DNA of 5,473 nucleotides from CAKZQX01 sp034435975 (GTDB lineage: Bacteria > Chloroflexota > Chloroflexia > Chloroflexales > Chloroflexaceae), in NCBI GenBank assembly GCA_034435975.1, contig DAOTWD010000036.1, forward strand, positions 1 to 5,473. The letters run 5' to 3'. The notes under the pieces were generated by a model. It did no database searches. It was not told where the DNA came from and saw only the letters and a list, made by a program, of their open reading frames with translations. A program made the position numbers and the translations under genes. Within the stretch, counting starts at the first letter, position 1; the number at the start of each line of letters is the position of its first letter. This document shows, one piece after another, positions 1 through 4,966 of this stretch.

Positions 1-512
1 GTGAACCACGGCGCATCACAATATTCACGTAGCGCTATCACGAGCAGGTCGGAAACAGGGAACACTGCGACCGTATCAGGTAGCTCGGTAAGTGTTGCCA
101 CGCTCGTTGATGCAAAGCGCCCTGTTAGCTCATAGCGTTGCACAAGCTCGATCAGGTGCGCATCGCCAAGTAGAATGGCATGCATAGCCCGAACGCATTC
201 TGGCTTGAGATGACCTTGTGGAAAACGCGCCCAGTCTTGCTCATCAACCGTTGGCGGTGCATATGTAAGACATCCGCCTTCCACAAGCGCTTCAATGATT
301 GATGCAAACATCGCGCCGTCTGGCACGTCGGTCAGAATGTCCTCGATCGAGTGTTCCCCGTCGCACCGTTGCAGTATCTCGTTGACACGTGCTGGCTCTG
401 CCTCAATGTGATACATCTCGCGCCTTGGCGTGATGACCAGACTCGTATTTCCTTCAAAAGGCCGTACTTCAGCATAGATGAAGCGGGGCCGTTGCTGATT
501 GGCTATACTCAT
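1..512 (-). CDS. Second fused TOMM cyclodehydratase-like protein, N-terminal 170 residues only (gene runs off the window)
   Basis: The frame is open from an ATG at 512 to the window edge, so the C-terminus is missing. The visible product starts MSIANQQRPRFIYAEV and clearly parallels the N-terminus of the enzyme encoded just upstream: both share an MYxIExEP block, an LxRCDG turn, a GCxTxxPP segment and a DxxWxRF-like segment at matching spacings. This is the winged-helix, precursor-recognition-like part found at the start of TOMM 'C' (E1/ThiF-like) proteins, followed by the beginning of the Rossmann-like region. A GAGG Shine-Dalgarno (518-521) lies 5 nt before the ATG, and only 34 nt separate it from the preceding stop, so co-transcription is likely. 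By family, the full protein should carry a YcaO domain that would bind ATP and cyclise Ser/Thr/Cys side chains of a precursor peptide. That half lies outside the window, so catalytic competence cannot be judged. Confidence 0.82.
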   Translation of the reverse strand, partial: MSIANQQRPRFIYAEVRPFEGNTSLVITPRREMYHIEAEPARVNEILQRCDGEHSIEDILTDVPDGAMFASIIEALVEGGCLTYAPPTVDEQDWARFPQGHLKPECVRAMHAILLGDAHLIELVQRYELTGRFASTSVATLTELPDTVAVFPVSDLLVIALREYCDAPWF

Positions 513-546
513 GAAAACCTCGCAAGGATGTTGCGCCACCGTACGT

Positions 547-2874
547 TTATACGCCCGGAAGCGGCAGATAGTTTAATTTTTCTTCCGCTAGCGGTTTGCT
601 ACGCCAACCGAGTGTCACCGCCATGCGTTGTACGCGCTTGTTGCCGACAGCGGGAAAGGCTGCTGGAAAATGAGGTACAAGACCAGGAATGATCACACGC
701 ACAACTGTGAGACCAACGAGAGCAAGATCTGGCGGGGTGAGATCAAACCAGAAGATCTCGAAGCCCTGTGACTCAAGCCGTTTCCGATATGCCTGTAATG
801 AACGGTCGTGTTGTGGTGCCACATCATCAAATGTCAACGTTGCTGGCGTATCGATCCATGGGCGAACCCGTTCGATAGCGCGTGGATCGAGGTAGAATTG
901 CCGTTGCACCAGCGGATCGGTCATATCGCGAAAATCAGTGCGGTATTCATCTAGATACGCACGGTCAGCGCGCCACGCCTTAAATGCATCATTCATCAGC
1001 CCTTGCTCAACACTCAGGCGAGTCAGGCCATTCGGGTCGTTCATATCGCGACTAGCTTCCTGCGATGTGGCTGCTTCGGCCCACGCCTGGCATGCCGCAT
1101 GAATCGGGTCGCCCCCATAGCCAAAGCCGATGGTGAGGAGTTGCTCGACGCTATTTTCCAGCACACCTGCAATGATTGGCAGACCAAATTGGTTTGGCAA
1201 AGCGATCAGCCGGGCATGTTGGCCAAGATCACCTGGTGTTCCCTCCCAGATCCGTGCAAGTTCAGGCGGAATCTGAATGGAGGGCAGCGCGATTCCGTTG
1301 AACCACCAGATCATCATTGTGTCGCGGCGAATGCAGTCCTCAATTGCGCCAACAAGCGCATCTTCTACGTTCCAGCCCGCTGCAAGGCCAACATAGGAAG
1401 CACTCTGCGTCAACGGCGTTTGTTCTTGTACAAAATCGGCGAGTTGCGCGTTGACATATACAAGGTGGGCCGGTAGCCACGTCGGACGATCATGAGTCAA
1501 CGAGTGACCACGCACCCAGTAGGCAGGGGTACTGTGGCGGAACGGCACAAACGGGCATCCCGGTGCGGCGTACATCGTCTCGGAAAAGAGGGCAAGGCGT
1601 TGCGGATCGAGCGCGTAATGACCAGAGCGTGTCAGTGTTGTATAATCGGCAAGGCGCGTCTGGGCATGGTAGAAATTGCTGTCGCAGTAGTATTTTGCAG
1701 CATGTAACAGCGCCTGTGGCGGAAGTGCGTTCAATTCAATTGGGTACGCCATCTGAAACGCTGCCGCAGAAGTTGCATCCGGCTCAGGCAGACGTGCAAG
1801 ATCACAGAAGCTCCACATGCTAAGCGGGTCGTTCAGCCAGTCAGGGTTTTGTGCCAAACGTGCCTGAATCGTGCAAAAGACACGTGGAATCGATGGATGA
1901 TGGCACAACTCCAGCAGATCAGTAATAATTCCTGAGCGAGAGTTATAGAGTAGGCCGATATCTTTCTTAACGCTTGTGACCAAAGGTTTGGATAAAATAC
2001 GGCGCGGATGTGGCAGGATCGGGTAGAGCGTTTGCTGTTGTAGCAGTGGATCAACACACAGTTCGGCACTGAGTAGACGGCAGGGCGCACCTGCCACCCA
2101 GCGTTGCAACTCGCTCAAACATAGAGCCATGATCCATGTTATTTCAGGCTGTGGTGCGAGAAGGTATGGTTTCTGGTGTGCCAACGGCGACGTGAGGAAC
2201 GCCCGAAACAACGCCTGATCTTCTGCTGCCATTGCCCGCCGCTGAATAAGATCGCGATAGTTTGCGGTACAACCGGGAATTATTGCCGGGCCAAGCCACG
2301 CAATGTGCTGCTCAAAGCGCAGAGAGAGCCAGCGTATACCACGCTGCTCACACAACTCATCGAATTGCACCAGCATCGATGTGTTCTCAAAGCGGTACAA
2401 CGCGAGAAGGATAACCTGTTCTGGTACGTGTTCACCTGACACCATACCAACATCGGCTTCTTCCACAAAACGTGCGCTTGCAAACGCGTGCATTTCGCGA
2501 AATGCAAGTGCCCGCTGGGCCAGTGAGTGGTCGCCGGTAAGAATAAGATGGGTGTACGCGATCTGGTCGATGCTCAATGTTTTGGCATCGCCAACAAATC
2601 GCTGCCAATGTGATTCACCAGGCAATGGGGGCTGAAACGTCATACATCCGCTTTCGTTCAGAGCAGCGAGAATGTCACGTGCTGTGGGGTCATCTCCTGC
2701 GAGTTCGGCAACAGTCATCCCTCCATCGCAACGTGCGAGGAGCGAACAAAGCCATTCCGGTTCACGCTCAATGCAGTACATTGAACCGTCAGGAGCAAGC
2801 AGCATGCTTCCGTCGCCTGAATATGCTCGTACATCGGCGGCAAATAGATACGGTTTGCTGTTGTCATCCAGCAC
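547..2874 (-). CDS. Fused TOMM cyclodehydratase (E1/RRE-like N-terminal half plus YcaO C-terminal half), with degenerate active-site motifs
   Basis: The product is about 775 residues (numbered from the GTG at 2874). Residues ~23-86 resemble the winged helix of TOMM leader-binding proteins (LLARCDGGMTVAEL, then GCMTFQPP). Residues ~95-345 follow the E1/ThiF-like pattern, with LGPAIIPGCTANY near 194-206. Residues ~350-775 form the YcaO half: TPAYWVRGHSL near 450, GLAAGWNVEDAL near 496, MMIWWFNGI near 520, and a C-terminus ending NYLPLPGV. By family, such proteins bind a precursor leader and use ATP to turn Ser/Thr/Cys into azolines. Several usual residues are absent: the CxxC zinc pairs, the first E-x2-E-R motif, the second motif (here DCIRRD) and the last Pro of PxPxP. 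It may therefore be a scaffold or do altered chemistry. The start at 2874 is chosen because GGAGG lies 5 nt upstream; the GTG at 2886 is the longer alternative. It lies between a precursor-like peptide gene and a paralogue. Confidence 0.85.
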   Translation of the reverse strand: MLDDNSKPYLFAADVRAYSGDGSMLLAPDGSMYCIEREPEWLCSLLARCDGGMTVAELAGDDPTARDILAALNESGCMTFQPPLPGESHWQRFVGDAKTLSIDQIAYTHLILTGDHSLAQRALAFREMHAFASARFVEEADVGMVSGEHVPEQVILLALYRFENTSMLVQFDELCEQRGIRWLSLRFEQHIAWLGPAIIPGCTANYRDLIQRRAMAAEDQALFRAFLTSPLAHQKPYLLAPQPEITWIMALCLSELQRWVAGAPCRLLSAELCVDPLLQQQTLYPILPHPRRILSKPLVTSVKKDIGLLYNSRSGIITDLLELCHHPSIPRVFCTIQARLAQNPDWLNDPLSMWSFCDLARLPEPDATSAAAFQMAYPIELNALPPQALLHAAKYYCDSNFYHAQTRLADYTTLTRSGHYALDPQRLALFSETMYAAPGCPFVPFRHSTPAYWVRGHSLTHDRPTWLPAHLVYVNAQLADFVQEQTPLTQSASYVGLAAGWNVEDALVGAIEDCIRRDTMMIWWFNGIALPSIQIPPELARIWEGTPGDLGQHARLIALPNQFGLPIIAGVLENSVEQLLTIGFGYGGDPIHAACQAWAEAATSQEASRDMNDPNGLTRLSVEQGLMNDAFKAWRADRAYLDEYRTDFRDMTDPLVQRQFYLDPRAIERVRPWIDTPATLTFDDVAPQHDRSLQAYRKRLESQGFEIFWFDLTPPDLALVGLTVVRVIIPGLVPHFPAAFPAVGNKRVQRMAVTLGWRSKPLAEEKLNYLPLPGV

Positions 2875-2879
2875 AGGTG

Positions 2880-2884
2880 CCTCC
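2880..2884 (-). promoter_or_regulatory. Shine-Dalgarno GGAGG deciding the start of the first cyclodehydratase
   Basis: GGAGG on the minus strand lies 5 nt before the GTG at 2874. The longer reading from the GTG at 2886 would place this motif inside the coding sequence and leaves no good ribosome-binding site before it. The resulting N-terminus (six residues before KPYLF) also matches the paralogue, which has seven residues before RPRF. Confidence 0.65.
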
Positions 2885-2932
2885 ACACAGATATACCAGG
2901 GTCGCTCAGGTTCAGTCCAGTACCCCTACTTA

Positions 2933-3053
2933 CAGGACGTACGCGGTGGCTCATCCACCGACCATTTTCGCCTGTGGCAGCAGGGAAAAGAGACAAAGGA
3001 CTGCTCTGCCGAAGGCGAAAAGGCAAGGTGACCAGACCACCGCGTACGTCCTG
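2933..3053. mobile_element. MITE-like fold-back element with 17-bp perfect terminal inverted repeats and TTA target duplication
   Basis: CAGGACGTACGCGGTGG (2933-2949) recurs as its exact reverse complement at 3037-3053. TTA is present directly outside both ends (2930-2932 and 3054-3056), which is the pattern of a 3-bp target-site duplication. Inside, further segments pair in register: CACC 2956-2959 with GGTG 3027-3030, TTTTCGCCT 2965-2973 with its complement 3013-3021, and GGCAG 2976-2980 with CTGCC 3006-3010. Nearly the whole 121 bp can therefore fold into one long imperfect hairpin. It is too short to encode a transposase and holds no credible ORF, so a non-autonomous element moved in trans is the best reading. 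It separates the precursor stop from the next gene. Removing it with one TTA copy would restore a gap of about 55 nt. A purely structural RNA hairpin with chance TTA flanks is the alternative. Confidence 0.7.
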
Positions 3054-3257
3054 TTAATTACCCCACTGCGCTGCGGTAACAGTATGATGATGGTGATTCG
3101 GCGCAATTGCCTTTTCCCAGCGCTGATTTTCAACTTTGCGCACGCCCCACTGCGTCGATGCAACAGTGTGATGGTTGTGGTTTGGTGCAATCGCCTTTTC
3201 CCAGCGACGTGGCTCTACTTTGCGGATGGTCGTTTTGTTGTCCGTTTGCTGGCTCAT
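3054..3257 (-). CDS. Candidate RiPP precursor peptide, two 28-residue tandem repeats, Cys-free and His-rich (67 aa)
   Basis: The peptide has an 11-residue leader (MSQQTDNKTTI) followed by repeat 1 (residues 12-39) and repeat 2 (40-67), identical at 21 of 28 positions. Each repeat reads RKVExxRWEKAIAPNH, then xHHTV, three variable residues and QWG. I infer a basic/amphipathic recognition segment followed by a core (NHNHHTVASTQWG and NHHHHTVTAAQWG). There is no cysteine; the only heterocyclisable residues in the cores are T31, S34 and T35 in repeat 1 and T59 and T61 in repeat 2. AAGGAG (3266-3271) lies 8 nt before the ATG, the strongest ribosome-binding site in the window, as expected for an abundantly made precursor. 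It is the first gene of the operon, directly upstream of the cyclodehydratase genes and under its own activator-type promoter. I do not recognise a named family. The precursor role is inferred from size, repeats and context. Confidence 0.72.
   Translation of the reverse strand: MSQQTDNKTTIRKVEPRRWEKAIAPNHNHHTVASTQWGVRKVENQRWEKAIAPNHHHHTVTAAQWGN
3057..3224 (-). repeat. Two in-frame 84-bp tandem repeats within the precursor gene
   Basis: Repeat 1 occupies 3141-3224 and repeat 2 occupies 3057-3140 (minus-strand reading order), with no spacer. Both encode 28 residues. Several conserved residues use different codons in the two copies (for example both alanines of the AIA triplet, the proline, the asparagine, one histidine and the final glycine), so the duplication is not recent. 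Confidence 0.9.
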
Positions 3258-3265
3258 AGCTTGAT

Positions 3266-3271
3266 CTCCTT
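3266..3271 (-). promoter_or_regulatory. Strong Shine-Dalgarno AAGGAG of the precursor gene
   Basis: AAGGAG on the minus strand with an 8-nt spacer to ATG 3257. It is stronger than the sites before either enzyme gene, consistent with a precursor translated in excess of its enzymes. Confidence 0.8.
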
Positions 3272-3296
3272 ATGTATGTTCGTTAGACGAATACAT
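3272..3296 (-). promoter_or_regulatory. Possible leader hairpin immediately upstream of the precursor ribosome-binding site
   Basis: ATGTA (3272-3276) can pair with TACAT (3292-3296), and TTCG (3279-3282) with CGAA (3288-3291), leaving a TTAGA loop and a 2-nt bulge. The structure abuts the Shine-Dalgarno without covering it. A 5' stabilising hairpin is possible; a regulatory switch is not supported by anything visible. Confidence 0.35.
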
Positions 3297-3325
3297 CGAA
3301 CGGGCGACCCTGATACACTCGGTTG

Positions 3326-3334
3326 AGTATAGCA
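3326..3334 (-). promoter_or_regulatory. Extended -10 promoter of the precursor operon (predicted start near 3319)
   Basis: The minus strand reads TGCTATACT: TATACT at 3331-3326 preceded by TG and one base, an extended -10. No good -35 hexamer lies 16-18 bp upstream; a Crp-type palindrome occupies that place instead. Placing +1 seven nucleotides past the hexamer gives about 3319 and a leader of about 62 nt before the precursor ATG. A promoter with no -35 and an adjacent activator site is typical of activator-dependent transcription. Confidence 0.6.
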
Positions 3335-3350
3335 GGGGTGGGAAAAGAAT

Positions 3351-3370
3351 GTTGTGTGATTTCGCACAAC
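3351..3370. promoter_or_regulatory. Crp/FNR-type operator, GTTGTG-N8-CACAAC
   Basis: A perfect 6-bp inverted repeat with TGTG-N8-CACA geometry, the same half-site spacing as the Crp consensus TGTGA-N6-TCACA. Its centre (3360.5) falls 41.5 bp upstream of the start predicted from the extended -10, which is the class II activator position. The rightward gene 200 bp away encodes a Crp-type regulator, the likely ligand. Confidence 0.65.
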
Positions 3371-3497
3371 CTGGTTGTACGATTCGACACCGTAGATTCG
3401 TCGCTTCCATCGACCCGTGCCTACAACAGCGAATTGCCCCAGAACAGGTTTCGATCGACAGCATAGGGGTGCCTGGCTCTGTACTGCAATACGTCGT

Positions 3498-3526
3498 TTG
3501 ACACACCCTGTATTTAATGATACATT
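3498..3526 (+). promoter_or_regulatory. Sigma-70-type promoter of the Crp-type regulator gene
   Basis: TTGACA (3498-3503) matches the -35 consensus exactly and is separated by 17 bp from TACATT (3521-3526), a four-of-six -10. Transcription would begin near 3533. That is downstream of the ATG at 3517 and argues that translation starts at 3547 or 3565. Confidence 0.55.
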
Positions 3527-3554
3527 GTCCCAATATAAACCTGGAAATGTATCA
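3518..3554. promoter_or_regulatory. Inverted repeat TGATACATT-N19-AATGTATCA over the regulator promoter
   Basis: Exact 9-bp arms at 3518-3526 and 3546-3554. The left arm contains the -10 and the right arm lies just past the predicted start, so a bound protein would block initiation. The arms differ from the GTTGTG/CACAAC site, so either the regulator tolerates two sequences or another protein acts here. An RNA stem is unlikely because the left arm lies upstream of the predicted transcript. Confidence 0.45.
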
Positions 3555-3564
3555 CATACCATCT

Positions 3565-4539
3565 ATGACCTACGTGCAATTTAGCGGCTCAATACTGCCG
3601 GGATCGGATATCCTGCAAACCCTCTATGCCCATGGCTACCGCCTGGTGCTGGAACCCCACCTCCAATCTCTGGTACCTGGCACAATCACGCAGTCGCCCT
3701 TGATTATGCTCTTAGCGCTGCAGAGTGAGCCTGAAATCCGGTGCTTTGGGCATCGCGCTCAGCGTCAGACAACCGCATGGCTTGGCTGGAATCCGACCGA
3801 CGATCCCGCGCTGACGCTGGCAGCGTATGCTGCGGGAGCACAGGCGGTACTGCCCGCAGCAATGACGGCGTCCATGCTGTTGCAGAGTATTGAACGTTCT
3901 TGCACCAGCAGGCCAGTCCGTCACATCCGTTCCGCAGATACACCCGGCGTGCAACGAACCTGCCGTCGGGGTGAAGCGATTCAACTCGCTGCGGATGAGG
4001 TGATAGATGTGGTTGACGGTGTGGTCGCGCAGACCGTGTTTCATAGCGATGGGAGTGAAGTTTTGATCGGTCTGAGTGGCCCGGGTCAGTTGTTAATTGC
4101 GCACCCTGATGACGCATGCTGCTTGCAACTACGCGCTCATACCAATGCGCTGATCATGGTGCGCTCCTGGCAGGCCGCAGCGACAACCCCGCATTTCCTT
4201 GAGCGGCTACGCGCTCGGGTGCGCTTGCTAGAAGGATGGAGCGCCATGCAGGCACACCCGCATCTTGATGAGCGCATCATCGGCATTCTCTCCGTGCTTG
4301 CCGAGCAGTTTGGAGTACCTCATACACGGGGTTTGCTGGTAGATCTCCGCATCACACATGCCCAACTTGCGGCTGCGGTCGGCACCACCCGCTCAACGGT
4401 GACGCGCCTGCTGGGTCATCTGCGGGTGCGCGGCATACTGGACTATATCGGTCAGGGCGAGAGTGGGCGCTTCTGCCTGTGCCGCTGGGAGCAGACCAGA
4501 CATACCGAGTGTGAGCCGATGCATCTGGCATTAGGGTGA
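3565..4539 (+). CDS. Crp/FNR-family regulator with degenerate receiver-like N-terminal domain
   Basis: The product is 324 residues from ATG 3565. Residues ~2-112 follow receiver-domain secondary structure (TYVQFSG, then GYRLVLEP, SPLIMLLAL, TTAWLGW, AAGAQAVLPAAM). The acidic pair after strand 1, the phospho-acceptor Asp after strand 3 and the conserved Lys (LPKP, here LPAA) are absent, so phosphorylation is not expected. Residues ~135-205 look like a Crp effector barrel (RGEAIQL, DGVVAQTVF, GPGQLLI) without the usual Arg-Ser/Thr cyclic-nucleotide signature. A long dimer helix follows, then the Crp-type winged helix (HAQLAAAVGTTRSTVTRLL at ~265-283, then VRGIL). It is divergent to the peptide operon and is the likely activator at the 3351-3370 palindrome. 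Start: in-frame ATGs occur at 3517, 3547 and 3565, none with a good Shine-Dalgarno. The 3565 start is preferred because it fits the promoter and places receiver strand 1 right after Met; 3517 would give 340 residues. Confidence 0.78.
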   Translation: MTYVQFSGSILPGSDILQTLYAHGYRLVLEPHLQSLVPGTITQSPLIMLLALQSEPEIRCFGHRAQRQTTAWLGWNPTDDPALTLAAYAAGAQAVLPAAMTASMLLQSIERSCTSRPVRHIRSADTPGVQRTCRRGEAIQLAADEVIDVVDGVVAQTVFHSDGSEVLIGLSGPGQLLIAHPDDACCLQLRAHTNALIMVRSWQAAATTPHFLERLRARVRLLEGWSAMQAHPHLDERIIGILSVLAEQFGVPHTRGLLVDLRITHAQLAAAVGTTRSTVTRLLGHLRVRGILDYIGQGESGRFCLCRWEQTRHTECEPMHLALG

Positions 4540-4610
4540 GATAAGTTGGATTGTGTATGCGGAAGAAGGGCAGTAGTCGATCGCGAAAGATGGCGCGGAG
4601 TGTTGCATAA
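4540..4610. other. Short gene-free stretch after the regulator gene
   Basis: I see no ORF, no RNA gene and no convincing hairpin-plus-T-run terminator for the regulator here. The convergent arrangement with the leftward genes begins in this interval. Confidence 0.4.
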
Positions 4611-4772
4611 ACCTGACGTAAGGCCGGCCTGCGCGGCCGCACCCTTGGGGACAAACTCATACAGGTAGACGCCACCGGTCAGACCGAATGCGGCACACTG
4701 TCAGGTAAACGGCATTGCACCGCTCTCAAGCACGAGATCTACCAGGATGGCACCAGGCTCCACTGCCAGGGA
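4611..4772 (-). pseudogene. Decayed coding remnant with a PDZ-like segment
   Basis: One minus-strand frame reads LAVEPGAILVDLVLESG from about 4770, hits TGA (4703-4701), and continues as AAFGL then GGVYLYEFVPKGAAAQAGL and TSG (4700-4611). The second part resembles the GxLVxEVxPGSPAAxAGLxPG strand-loop-helix of HtrA-type PDZ domains. No start codon or ribosome-binding site precedes it, a TGA also lies at 4775-4773, and after TSG the PDZ pattern stops in all frames. The frame is the same as that of the 48-residue ORF to its right, so both could derive from one broken gene. PDZ domains usually follow a serine-protease domain in bacteria, but no protease sequence is visible. This assignment rests on a short pattern only. 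Confidence 0.35.
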
Positions 4773-4808
4773 TCAACGGTTGAACGTCTGGCGTAACGTA
4801 ACTGTGTG

Positions 4809-4955
4809 CTACTGGTCAGCCTCATGCGGAGTCAATTGCTCAGCAATCACATCAGCAAGCAGGGTAGCCAGTGCCGGAACATGCGCATGCAACACGACCG
4901 GGAGAAAGTTCCTGAACGCACGTTCCAGGTTCTTGTCGTGGGTGGTTGCTGGCAT
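4809..4955 (-). CDS. Small hypothetical protein, 48 aa (possibly the surviving 5' end of a broken gene)
   Basis: ATG 4955 opens a 48-residue frame (MPATTHDKNLERAFRNF... ending HEADQ, TAG). AGGAG overlaps the TAG stop of the upstream DUF454-like gene and lies 9 nt before this ATG, so translation after that gene in one transcript is plausible. The sequence is mostly predicted helix, with no cysteine, signal peptide or transmembrane segment, and I do not recognise a family. The same frame continues past the TAG into PDZ-like remnant sequence with two further stops. It may therefore be a genuine small protein or a truncated pseudogene. The ribosome-binding site argues it is at least translated. 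Confidence 0.5.
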   Translation of the reverse strand: MPATTHDKNLERAFRNFLPVVLHAHVPALATLLADVIAEQLTPHEADQ

Positions 4956-4966
4956 CGGGTTTGCTC

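Noticed and set aside
351..692. A 113-codon rightward ORF spanning the junction of the two enzyme genes
   Set aside because: It overlaps both minus-strand paralogues, whose frames match each other and the family; this ORF has no recognisable domain.
2887..2932. Possible separate promoter for the first enzyme (TATATC about 20 nt before the gene, minus strand)
   Set aside because: The only -35-like match is poor and the implied start would fall on or beside the ribosome-binding site.
3057..3224. The tandem repeat as a CRISPR or satellite array
   Set aside because: There are only two units, in frame, without spacers, inside a gene with a strong ribosome-binding site, and they are conserved at protein rather than DNA level.
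2577..3326. A 249-codon rightward ORF across the precursor, the fold-back element and the 5' end of the enzyme gene
   Set aside because: It lies antisense to two better-supported genes and crosses an insertion element. It has low-complexity, Cys/Arg-rich composition and no ribosome-binding site.
3254..3562. A 102-codon leftward ORF in the divergent intergenic region
   Set aside because: It covers the operator, both promoters and the regulator start, has no Shine-Dalgarno, and its product shows no known pattern.
4622..4640. Adjacent 8-bp palindromes GGCCGGCC and GCGGCCGC
   Set aside because: They are explained by GC-rich codons for an Ala/Gly run in the PDZ-like remnant; nothing else suggests engineered sequence or a binding site.
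4352..4675. A 107-codon leftward ORF antisense to the regulator C-terminus
   Set aside because: It opens out of frame with the PDZ-like remnant and runs antisense to the well-matched winged helix of the regulator.
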